A DNA stretch of 11,989 nucleotides from Dehalococcoidia bacterium (GTDB lineage Bacteria > Chloroflexota > Dehalococcoidia > Dehalococcoidales > Fen-1064): assembly GCA_030691775.1 (NCBI GenBank), contig JAUYDN010000222.1, positions 1 through 11,989 on the forward strand, read 5' to 3'. Below the pieces are notes generated by a model. That model had not been told where the DNA came from, did not search any database, and was given only the letters and a program-made list of their open reading frames with translations. Every line of letters starts with the position of its first letter. The first letter of the stretch is position 1. Below, piece by piece: positions 1-5,869 of this stretch. Both the position numbers and the translations under genes were made by a program.

Positions 1-150
1 CATCTTTGCGTATAGTCCGTTCGCCTCAAGTAGCTGTTCGTGTGTTCCGTCCTCCACAATTTCAGAGGAATCCATAACAAGGATACGTTCGGCCAACCTT
101 GCAGAACCGAGCCGGTGCGAAATCATAAAGGTGGTCTTATCACCCGCCAC
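1..150 (-). pseudogene. C-terminal fragment of ABC exporter ATP-binding protein (broken at its 5' side, runs off the window)
   Basis: Read on the minus strand, 150 to 1 is an open frame encoding the tail of an ABC-type nucleotide-binding domain. The H-loop region TTFMISHRLGSARLAERI (switch histidine in ISHRL) is followed by ILVMDSSEIVEDGTHEQLL, the D/G-rich strand that ends most exporter ATPases (MsbA/MdlB-like). The gene continues beyond position 1. On its upstream side the similarity stops at about 150 and the frame meets a stop (CTA on the plus strand, 172-174), exactly where an IS1595-like transposase fragment begins. Walker A, Walker B and the signature motif are therefore missing and the gene is a remnant. 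The family call is firm; the transported substrate cannot be told. Confidence 0.8.
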
Positions 151-220
151 ACTTATCGAGGTAGATGAAACCTACATTGGAGGAGAGCGCCCTGGTAAAC
201 CCGGCAGCCGGCATAGATAA
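146..220 (+). pseudogene. IS1595-family transposase fragment
   Basis: The plus-strand frame at 146-220 reads ATLIEVDETYIGGERPGKPG followed by SRHR and a stop. The VDETYIGG-type motif carries the first catalytic Asp of IS1595-family (ISXO2-like) DDE transposases and is usually followed by a Lys/Gly-rich stretch such as the one seen here. Only about 24 codons remain, with no upstream zinc-ribbon part and no downstream catalytic residues. It directly abuts the broken ABC transporter gene, so it probably marks an insertion or deletion junction. No terminal inverted repeat could be recognised nearby. Confidence 0.7.
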
Positions 221-415
221 GAGCCTCATTCACTTTCTAAGAAAAACTCGGGCGGGGCTTGCACAATTCGTCAATTTGTTTATGATATGTTTCGTTTATC
301 CATATTAATAATATAGTAGCTAGAAAGTTGGTTGTGCATTTAGGGATGAGGTGATAAACTTCCTATAGCAGTTGGTTTTTCGATAGGATCCGGTCGTCTT
401 AAAGGAAGAAAAAGA

Positions 416-817
416 ATGGGGCTATTTAGCAAGAAAAAAGTGTCTGGACAAGTATCTGAACGTGAGGCTTCCTCTCAGGAAAAGCTATCATCATTCAAAA
501 GACTCCTGGCAGATACTATATACACAGACCCGAAAGGCTATTTTAAAATCAGCGCGCCTGCTGGATGGCAATCTCAGGATTTTAAAGATGATCCCCGCGG
601 AAAAGTAAGGTTCATTTGTCCGGAAGCAAACAATACCATTGTTCAGGTCATAGGTCAGGCAAATCCTTTTTCTGATTTCGAGGAGTTAGTACGGGATTGT
701 CAGGGAGGATCTGACAGAATAAAGTCTCGATTTAATGCATCGGCAGCGGTCGAAAAAACAACTTTTGGAGATATACCTGCAGATAAACTTCCCACGACCT
801 TACGGTCGGGGTTTTAA
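416..817 (+). CDS. Hypothetical protein, probably 3'-truncated by a repeat element
   Basis: The ATG at 416 follows a purine-rich ribosome site (AAAGGAAG, 401-408) at reasonable spacing. The 133-residue product starts with a basic, Ser-rich N-terminus (MGLFSKKK...) without a signal peptide. It continues with YTDPKGYFKISAPAGWQ, DPRGKVRFICPEANNTIVQV and TTFGDIPADKL. The pattern 'aromatic-x-I-x-x-P-x-GW' then a beta-rich stretch recalls PsbP/DcrB-like (DUF1795-type) domains, but I do not recognise the gene firmly. From about residue 125 the frame reads into a hairpin element (795 onward), so the last residues (TTLRSGF) come from the repeat. A full family member would be expected to be several dozen residues longer. 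It may be non-functional or secondarily shortened. Confidence 0.55.
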   Translation: MGLFSKKKVSGQVSEREASSQEKLSSFKRLLADTIYTDPKGYFKISAPAGWQSQDFKDDPRGKVRFICPEANNTIVQVIGQANPFSDFEELVRDCQGGSDRIKSRFNASAAVEKTTFGDIPADKLPTTLRSGF

Positions 818-905
818 ACTGTTTCAACTTCCTTGCCCTGCATCTTCAGGGGTATTTGGGGAAGATGCAGGGAGAACTCCATCCCTCGACCTCATGGTCG
901 GGGAT
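791..905. repeat. Triple-hairpin intergenic element (MITE-like)
   Basis: Three hairpins lie in about 110 bases: CGACC-TTAC-GGTCG (795-808), a perfect 12-bp stem CCCTGCATCTTC / GAAGATGCAGGG with a 13-base loop (836-847 / 861-872), and CGACC-TCAT-GGTCG (887-900). The outer two hairpins are almost the same sequence, each followed by GGGG. This looks like a mobile palindromic element or repeat that landed in the 3' end of the preceding gene. It could also end transcription, but it lacks a convincing T-run (only GGTTTTAAA after the first hairpin). Confidence 0.6.
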
Positions 906-960
906 TTGAGTATGGTAGCTTAAATTTTTACCAATAGAGGGTTCCGTCTTCGCCCAAATA

Positions 961-1662
961 TTAACATTCGCGTGTGTTTTCAAAGTCAGTATTACGTTTT
1001 ACCTCACAGCCACTTCCGCTATTATCCGTAGATAGATCGCTACGTTTCGAATGAATAGCGGTCAAAACATATTCAATTTCTTTCTTGATGTATTCATCGA
1101 GCGTATAGAACTCGCGCAAGTACCAACGCCTGTTTGCCCAAGCGTTTCCCGCAATCACAATGTTATGAGCAACCAATCGCGCATCGTCTGTAACAAAATC
1201 GCCCGATTTTATCCCTTGCTCGACTAATTGTTTGAAGTAATCTATCTTGTCTATTTCCCGGGTGAAAATGGTTTTCCGAAAGTCTTTCGTAGCTGTCCAT
1301 ACAACATGGTTGTGAAAGTTATAAAGATCCTGATACTCGTTCACACTCCGGAAATAAACGATTATCGATTCCCGTAGAGCATCGATAGGTTGTAAACCTC
1401 TGACCTGTTGGCGTAGTCCATCAAGAAGGTTTTCCCCTGCAAAGTCTCCGAAAACTGTTGTCAACCATAGGATATCGTCTTTAGAACCTACGTATCGGTA
1501 CAGTCCACCCACGGTCAATCCGCATGCTTTGGCTATCTCCCTCACGCTGGTCCGTTCAAATCCTTTACGCATGAAGAGTTTACTCGAAGTCATTACTATC
1601 TCTTCACGACGTTTAGCCAGGAGTTCGTGATTCTTAATGGAACTCTGTATTTCTTTTACCAT
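961..1662 (-). CDS. TetR/AcrR-family transcriptional regulator
   Basis: This is a 233-residue protein of typical TetR length. The N-terminal DNA-binding domain shows REEIVMTSSKLFMRKGF then TSVREIAKACGLTVGGLYRY and VGSKDDIL at residues about 20-65, the classic TetR helix-turn-helix with the GxLYRYxxSKDDI recognition segment. The remainder is helical and variable, as expected for the ligand-binding/dimerisation domain. The C-terminal 25 residues are polar and probably disordered. ATG at 1662 is preferred over TTG one codon earlier; the ribosome site is weak. A perfect 8-bp inverted repeat 34-63 bases upstream is a likely autoregulatory operator. TetR proteins of this kind often control acyl-CoA or efflux genes. 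The acyl-CoA operon at 5096 is on the other strand and separated by IS elements, so a link is plausible but unproven. Confidence 0.9.
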   Translation of the reverse strand: MVKEIQSSIKNHELLAKRREEIVMTSSKLFMRKGFERTSVREIAKACGLTVGGLYRYVGSKDDILWLTTVFGDFAGENLLDGLRQQVRGLQPIDALRESIIVYFRSVNEYQDLYNFHNHVVWTATKDFRKTIFTREIDKIDYFKQLVEQGIKSGDFVTDDARLVAHNIVIAGNAWANRRWYLREFYTLDEYIKKEIEYVLTAIHSKRSDLSTDNSGSGCEVKRNTDFENTREC

Positions 1663-1695
1663 CAAATAGCCGCAAGAAAAATCGGATAGGTCGCA

Positions 1696-1725
1696 AGCGA
1701 ACTTTGTTTGCTAACTTAGTTCGCT
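1696..1725. promoter_or_regulatory. Putative TetR-type operator
   Basis: AGCGAACT (1696-1703) and AGTTCGCT (1718-1725) form a perfect 8-bp inverted repeat with a 14-base spacer, located just upstream of the TetR gene start. A further half-site-like AACGAAC lies near 1756-1762. Size and position fit an autoregulated TetR operator. No convincing -35/-10 pair was found, so the promoter itself is not called. The rest of 1663-1891 shows no gene. Confidence 0.45.
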
Positions 1726-1972
1726 AATTTTCTCATAAGACTATTGGTCATTGCAAACGAACATTGGTAGCTATACGGTAATTGACAACGATTTAAAGGC
1801 ATTTACCAGCATTTATTCTCTAGTTATCTAACCATATCTCGCTATCCCTGATATGCCATAGCTATTTTGGTATCCTCGAACAAATATACATTGAGGTGGT
1901 CCCCAAAATTCGGACAGGTTGTTAAGGTTGGGTCCTGCTCCTAAAATAAGAAAAAGATGAAGGAGCAGGACA

Positions 1973-2254
1973 TTGAAACAGAGCCGCAGGAAACATAGCC
2001 CGGCATTCAAAGCCAGGGTAGCCCTGGAAGCGCTCAAAGATGAGCAGACAATCGCCGAGTTGGCCAGCCAGTTTGAAGTCCACCCCAGCCAAATCCGGGC
2101 CTGGAAGAAAGCGCTTGCAGAAAATGCCGCCGGTATCTTTGGTGGCGACCAGGAACGGAAGAAAGATAATAAAGTCCTTGTTGCGCAGCTCTACCAGCAG
2201 ATTGGTCAGCTCAAGGTAGAAAAGGATTTTTTAGAGAGCAGGTTCGGTCGCTAA
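1973..2254 (+). CDS. IS3-family transposase OrfA
   Basis: The 93-residue protein has the OrfA layout. An N-terminal helix-turn-helix (FKARVALEALKDEQTIAELA, then SQFEVHPSQIRAWKKAL) binds the IS ends, and a C-terminal heptad-like helix (VLVAQLYQQIGQLKVEKDFL) mediates dimerisation. The start is TTG at 1973, chosen because AAGGAG (1960-1965) lies seven bases upstream. Near its end the run TTTTTTA (2227-2233), with AAAAGG just before it, is a plausible -1 slippage signal that would fuse OrfA to OrfB, as is usual in IS3 elements. OrfA itself looks intact, although the element is dead. Confidence 0.85.
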   Translation: MKQSRRKHSPAFKARVALEALKDEQTIAELASQFEVHPSQIRAWKKALAENAAGIFGGDQERKKDNKVLVAQLYQQIGQLKVEKDFLESRFGR

Positions 2255-2274
2255 GCCTGGAAAAGCGGCGTGCA

Positions 2275-2848
2275 GTGGTGGACCGCCAGCATCCCTCGCT
2301 CTCAGTCAAACGTCAATGCCATTTGCTGGGCATTAGCCGTTCCGGTTTTTACTATAAGCCTTCAGGAATTGCTGCGAAGGACTTAGCCTTGATGAAGCTG
2401 ATTGATCGCCAGTATCTGGCTACACCCTTTTATGGGGCACGTAAGATGGCAGCCTGGTTGAACAGCCAAGGTCATTTTGTAAACCGGAAACATATTCGTC
2501 GCCTGATGCAAATCATGGGACTTAAAGCGATCTATCGGCATCCTCGGACCAGTAAGCCGGCGCCAGGTAACAAAATCTACCCTTATCTGCTGAATGGAAT
2601 GCAGATCACCCGGCCGAACCAGGTCTGGGCCGCCGATATTACCTATATTCCCCTGGCCCGAGGTTTCTTATATCTGGTGGTTATCCTGGACTGGTACAGC
2701 CGCTATGTACTAAGCCTGGCGCTTATCCAATACCCTGGAATCCGACTTCTGTGTAGAAGCTCTGCGCGAGGCCATCAAAAAAGGACGCCCGGAGATTTTT
2801 AACACTGATCAGGGAAGTCAGTTTACCGCTGAGGAATTTGTCGGCCTG
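2275..2848 (+). pseudogene. IS3-family transposase OrfB, frameshifted and truncated
   Basis: This is the DDE catalytic subunit. The frame opens upstream of 2275 as a -1 extension of OrfA (SLSLEKRRAVVDRQHPSLS). Recognisable parts are the HTH_21-like stretch with YGARKMAAWLNSQGH and HIRRLMQIMGLKAIY, then the rve integrase core with the first catalytic Asp in NQVWAADITYIPL. An extra C at about 2715-2716 shifts the frame, and the ORF then runs on out of frame to 2802. In the next frame the true protein continues as WRLSNTLESDFCVEAL ... FNTDQGSQFTAEEFVGLL with the second Asp in TDQGSQF. It is then cut by the IS1182 insertion at 2849, so the third catalytic residue (Glu) is absent. The gene is inactive. 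Confidence 0.85.
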
Positions 2849-2852
2849 CTAG
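2849..2852. other. CTAG target-site duplication, left side of IS1182 element
   Basis: CTAG directly precedes the left end GAGCTTGGGTCAC (2853-2865). The same four bases follow the right end at 4668-4671 and again the adjacent MITE at 4832-4835. This defines the element borders and suggests a CTAG target duplicated on insertion. Confidence 0.6.
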
Positions 2853-2865
2853 GAGCTTGGGTCAC

Positions 2866-2957
2866 GAGTACCCGAGGTGTTAGTGTGAAAGCCCCATGTG
2901 GTGTCGGGAAGCGAATATAAGCAAGATTCGGTCCCCGAAAGGGGGGGGCTATCTCCC
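2866..2957. other. Non-coding, structured stretch at the 3' side of the IS1182 transposase
   Basis: Between the left end of the element and the transposase stop lie 92 bases with several possible stems: CCCGA/TCGGG (2871-2875 / 2904-2908) enclosing a GC-rich loop, and CCCC-GAAA-GGGG (2933-2944) followed by more G. On the transposase strand the latter could act as a weak terminator. I do not recognise a known RNA family. Confidence 0.3.
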
Positions 2958-4566
2958 TTAACAGATGAATGCGAGGGCTGTCTCTTTTCTCCTTTGACCA
3001 GAGATATATCTCACCGCCTTCATCACGTTGTGCACGGCACAGGCGAAGAGCCACTGGGCACGGGTAATATCCTCTCCGCGCATGGTGAACTCTCGGAATC
3101 CCATTCCATGCTTAATCTGGCCGAAAACCTGCTCCGCCACCCACTTGCGTTTTCGGTAGATAGCCTGCTTCTCCGGCTTTTTCAATCTGGCCCTCATCTC
3201 AGCCCTTATCAGTTGCTTCCTTTTGACCAGTAGTGTCCGGCGCTCCTCACCAGACTTCAGGCAGTATCTCCTCAACGAGCAGCCCGCGCAGTCCGGACAT
3301 TCGTAGCGCCGGAGCAGTGGCCGCCCCATGGATACTCGCTTCCCTTCCCGTACCAGGAGCCGACCATCGGGACACCTCCAGGAGTCACTTTCCTTAATGT
3401 ATTCAAACCTCTCCAGCCAGTACAGTCCACCACTGGCTTCGGCTGACTCCTTTTTGCCTTCCCGGCCGGAAGCTATCAATAGCTCTATCCCGTGCCCTTC
3501 CTGCTTTATGGTCAAAGCCTTGACCATTTATGTTCTCCACGCTGAAGTAGCCGCGGTCAGCGGTCATCACCGTCTTCTCATCCGTCTCGTTTACCTGTAC
3601 TTGGCCAGGTACAAGTATGCTCAGTTCATCTCTCAACTCCCGCACCTCCTCCACCATATCAGGAAGGTGACCGGTATCCGAGGCATCGTTGCTCAGAGTA
3701 CCCGCCACGATCACCCCATGCCCTTCGTCCGTACAGGCCTGGGCATTGTAACCATAGTCGAATTCCCCTCGCTTCATTAACATCATCCGGGCGTCCCTGT
3801 CGGCAAAACTTCTCTGCTCTTTGTCTTCTATAATCGGAGTTTGCCCTACGTTGAGATGCTGCTCCCCCCTCTTCTCCCGCTCCAGTTCCTCCCTCATTGA
3901 GCGTATCTTTTCCAGTCGCTCCTCTCGCCTCTGCAATTCCTCAGGCAGATTGTAACCATTGTTATCCTTGCCAAATGCCTCGTCCTCCTCGGCATCCGCT
4001 GCCTCGGCCTGAAGCATCAGTTCGTCTATCTCCCTTTCCAGTCTGTCTTCGTCTTGCTTCATCCGGCCATAGCTCATCGCCTTGTGCTTGGAGGTATTGG
4101 CCTTTATCTTCGTTCCGTCCAGGGCGATGTGCGCAAGATTCACCACCTGTGGCGAGAAGCGGTGGCGAGCCATCCCCAACCTGGCACACAGTATCACTGT
4201 TTCCTTGAATATCTCCTTTATTGACACGGCGTTGCGCCGGCGGAATCTGGCCAGAGTACGGTAATCGGGTTTGTTCCCCCCTGCTAGGTAGATGAAGCTT
4301 ACATCCCGGCGTGCCAGCACCTCTATCCGGCGAGTGCTCACTACCCGATTGGCCATGCCCCACATCAGTAACCGAAGCAACATTCTGGGATGATAGGGGC
4401 GCTGCCCTATCCCACTAAAGTCCGTGTCCAGACAGCTTACATCCAGATGCTCCGTTACCTCAGTGAATACCTGCACCTCATCGTCAGTTCCCAGGAAGTC
4501 GGCCAGCTAGGGTGGGAACAGATAGCCGGTGTTGATAACGTACTCCTTGTACTCTATTGCCGCCAT
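2958..4566 (-). pseudogene. IS1182-family transposase, broken by a stop codon and a frameshift
   Basis: The original start is ATG at 4566 with an AGGAG site just upstream. The reading MAAIEYKEYVINTGYLFPP is then interrupted by TAG (4509-4507) and resumes in frame as LADFLGTDDEVQVFTEVTEH. The body is a typical IS1182/DUF772-type transposase. YHPRMLLRLLMWGMANR is the N-terminal DUF772 region, the first Asp is in HIALDGTKIKAN and the second in TADRGYFS. In the second frame, the Glu is in WVAEQVFGQIKHGMGFREF near the end, after a Cys-rich segment (YECPDCAGCSLRRYC). The frame changes near 3525-3535: the first frame continues as nonsense to 3403, while the second (from 3527) restores family sequence (IELLIASGREG). 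Removing seven bases there would give VENVKALTIKQ, consistent with an indel. All three acidic residues are visible but the gene cannot yield a full protein. Confidence 0.88.
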
Positions 4567-4667
4567 TCTCAACTCCTATCTGCACGTCCTTTGGCTCAAG
4601 TATAGCCTGTATCAGCGGAGATAGGAAGACTAAATCACCGTCTCTTGCAGAGTCGTGACCCAAGCTC

Positions 4668-4671
4668 CTAG
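4668..4671. other. CTAG shared between IS1182 element and MITE
   Basis: CTAG lies directly between the right end of the IS1182 element (GTGACCCAAGCTC, 4655-4667) and the left end of the 160-bp MITE (4672). It serves as the flanking target sequence of both. Confidence 0.55.
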
Positions 4672-4831
4672 GAGCGAGGGTAACGACTCTAAAATTGCAA
4701 TTTTGTCTCCCACATTAAGGATAAAAATCGCTTAAATATGTTAATAGTTTCCCACTTTATCCTTATAAACGGCATGTAGGATGCATAAATCTCCCATTTT
4801 CATTTTGTGTTTCGACTGGTGACCCAAGCTC
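4672..4831. mobile_element. 160-bp MITE with IS1182-like ends
   Basis: The left end GAGCGAGGGTAACGACTCT (4672-4690) matches the outer end of the neighbouring IS1182 element (GAGCTTGGGTCACGACTCT) at 16 of 19 positions. The right end GTGACCCAAGCTC (4819-4831) matches it perfectly. CTAG is present on both sides (4668-4671, 4832-4835). The inside is AT-rich and non-coding, with a perfect 14-bp palindrome AAAATTGCAATTTT (4691-4704) and an inverted pair AAGGATAAA / TTTATCCTT (4717-4725 / 4756-4764). This is the architecture of a non-autonomous element that uses an IS1182-type transposase. Confidence 0.65.
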
Positions 4832-4835
4832 CTAG
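4832..4835. other. CTAG flanking the right end of the MITE
   Basis: This is the third CTAG, directly after the MITE right end. From 4836 to 5095 no gene is convincing. A TTG-initiated 64-codon frame (4860-5054) has no recognisable domain and no ribosome site. Confidence 0.45.
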
Positions 4836-5033
4836 GAGCCTGTCCGAGTAATCGGTCGGTTGAGCCTGGAAGAAGTGGAAAATCGGGGCCAGCCACGCTC
4901 AGCAAAGCTATTACTCAGACACACTCCTAGCGCACTGGTCAAGCAACGCATACTACGCCGGGGAGTCCTAAGGGATATTTTGAACCAAGGCAACTCTGGC
5001 GGTCACGCAGTCCGTCCAATCGCTAGCGACAAC

Positions 5034-5062
5034 TGGATTAATTGCACACTCTGAGGTATTAT
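5034..5062 (+). promoter_or_regulatory. Weak candidate promoter of the acyl-CoA operon
   Basis: TGGATT (5034-5039) and TATTAT (5057-5062) are separated by 17 bases and lie about 35 bases before the echA-like start. The -10 is good and the -35 poor. A 10-bp perfect palindrome TCGCTAGCGA (5020-5029) sits just upstream and could be a regulator site. It does not match the inverted repeat upstream of the TetR gene well. Low confidence. Confidence 0.25.
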
Positions 5063-5095
5063 TGGGCAGTTATTACTCGAGAAGGGGTGGCGACG

Positions 5096-5869
5096 ATGAG
5101 TGCTGTTTTGTTTGAAAAGAAGGGGAAAATCGCATTCGTGACCATCAATCGACCCGAAGCAATGAACGCTCTTGACCGTGATGTACATATAGGGCTTGAT
5201 GAAGCCTGGCGCAATTTCGATAATGAACCCGAACTTTGCGTAGCAATCCTCACCGGGGCCGGAGATAAGGCTTTCTCGGCGGGTGAAGACTTGAAGCAAG
5301 TGGAGCGGGGTGGTCCCATCGGTGACTTTTCGGCCAACTTTACAGGAAGGTATCTCGCACCGAGTGTCGACCGCACTGTGAAACCGGTGATAGCGGCCAT
5401 CAACGGTTATTGTCTGGCGGGTGGCCTGGAATTGGCCCTGGGGTGCGATATCCGGATTTCATCAGAAAGGGCAACTTTTGGCTGCCCGGAAGTCCGCTGG
5501 AACCTGCTTCACGGGTATGGGGCGCTCCGTTTACCCCACATGGTGCCTATGTCTGTGGCGATGGAGATGATGCTTACCGGCGACCAGATCGGTGCCCAGG
5601 AAGCTTACCGCATTGGCTTGGTAAGTCGGGTAGTACCTCATGACAAGTTGATGAAGACAGCCGAAGAGATTGCCCTGAAAATCTGTGATAATGCCCCGGT
5701 GGCTATCAGGATCACCAAGGAGCTTGTTCACCGCGGGCTCAACGTCCCGGTAACTGAGGGATTGCGGCTTTACGCGGCGTACAACCGGATGATGAGCACG
5801 ATGGAAGATTCAAGAGAAGGTCCCCGCGCCTTTGCTGAAAAACGCAAGCCAAATTTCAAGGGGAGGTAG
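5096..5869 (+). CDS. Enoyl-CoA hydratase/isomerase (crotonase) family protein
   Basis: This is a 257-residue crotonase-fold protein, the usual length. ATG at 5096 is chosen because AAGGGG (5082-5087) lies eight bases upstream and the N-terminus VLFEKKGKIAFVTINRPEAMNALD aligns with the family; an upstream in-frame start at 5042 would add unrelated residues. The oxyanion-hole segments AFSAGEDL (about 59-66) and GYCLAGGLELALGCDIR (about 104-120) are present. Two acidic residues, Glu112 in GGLELA and Glu132 in FGCPEV, lie 20 apart, as do the catalytic Glu144/Glu164 pair of rat enoyl-CoA hydratase, so water addition to an enoyl-CoA is likely. The usual glycine-rich LGxxPGxGG loop is replaced by VRWNLLHGYGALRLP, so the substrate is probably not a simple straight-chain enoyl-CoA. 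First gene of a three-gene operon; its stop abuts the next start. The protein would act in the cytoplasm. Confidence 0.92.
   Translation: MSAVLFEKKGKIAFVTINRPEAMNALDRDVHIGLDEAWRNFDNEPELCVAILTGAGDKAFSAGEDLKQVERGGPIGDFSANFTGRYLAPSVDRTVKPVIAAINGYCLAGGLELALGCDIRISSERATFGCPEVRWNLLHGYGALRLPHMVPMSVAMEMMLTGDQIGAQEAYRIGLVSRVVPHDKLMKTAEEIALKICDNAPVAIRITKELVHRGLNVPVTEGLRLYAAYNRMMSTMEDSREGPRAFAEKRKPNFKGR

Larger units (their letters stand above)
1892..2848 (+). mobile_element. Truncated IS3-family insertion sequence
   Basis: The left end starts near 1892 with TGAGGTGGTCCCCAAAATTC followed by GGACAGG, an IS3-type terminal repeat, and is followed by orfA and orfB in the usual overlapping arrangement with orfB in the -1 frame. 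The right part, including the last catalytic Glu, is cut off at the CTAG junction where the IS1182 element begins (2849-2852). A nine-base CCTGTCCGA at 4839-4847 complements the inner part of the left end (TCGGACAGG, 1910-1918) and may be what is left of the right end, but the similarity fades after that. The element cannot move by itself. Confidence 0.75.
2853..4667 (-). mobile_element. IS1182-family insertion sequence (1815 bp, defective)
   Basis: The ends are inverted repeats: GAGCTTGGGTCACGA at 2853-2867 and TCGTGACCCAAGCTC at 4653-4667, 15 bases identical and extending to 19 with the flanking CTAG on each side. The length of about 1.8 kb and the single minus-strand transposase gene fit the IS1182 family. 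It inserted into the IS3 orfB and is itself inactivated by a nonsense codon and a frame change. Confidence 0.8.

Noticed and set aside
1782..1819. TTGACA as a promoter -35 before the IS3 element
   Set aside because: No -10 hexamer at 16-18 bases; the nearest TATTCT is 26 bases away.
4839..4864. Right terminal repeat of the IS3 element
   Set aside because: Only CCTGTCCGA matches the left end; the rest diverges, so it is mentioned as a possibility but not called.
4860..5054. 64-codon TTG-initiated frame before the crotonase gene
   Set aside because: No ribosome site, no recognisable domain, and it overlaps the likely promoter and operator region.
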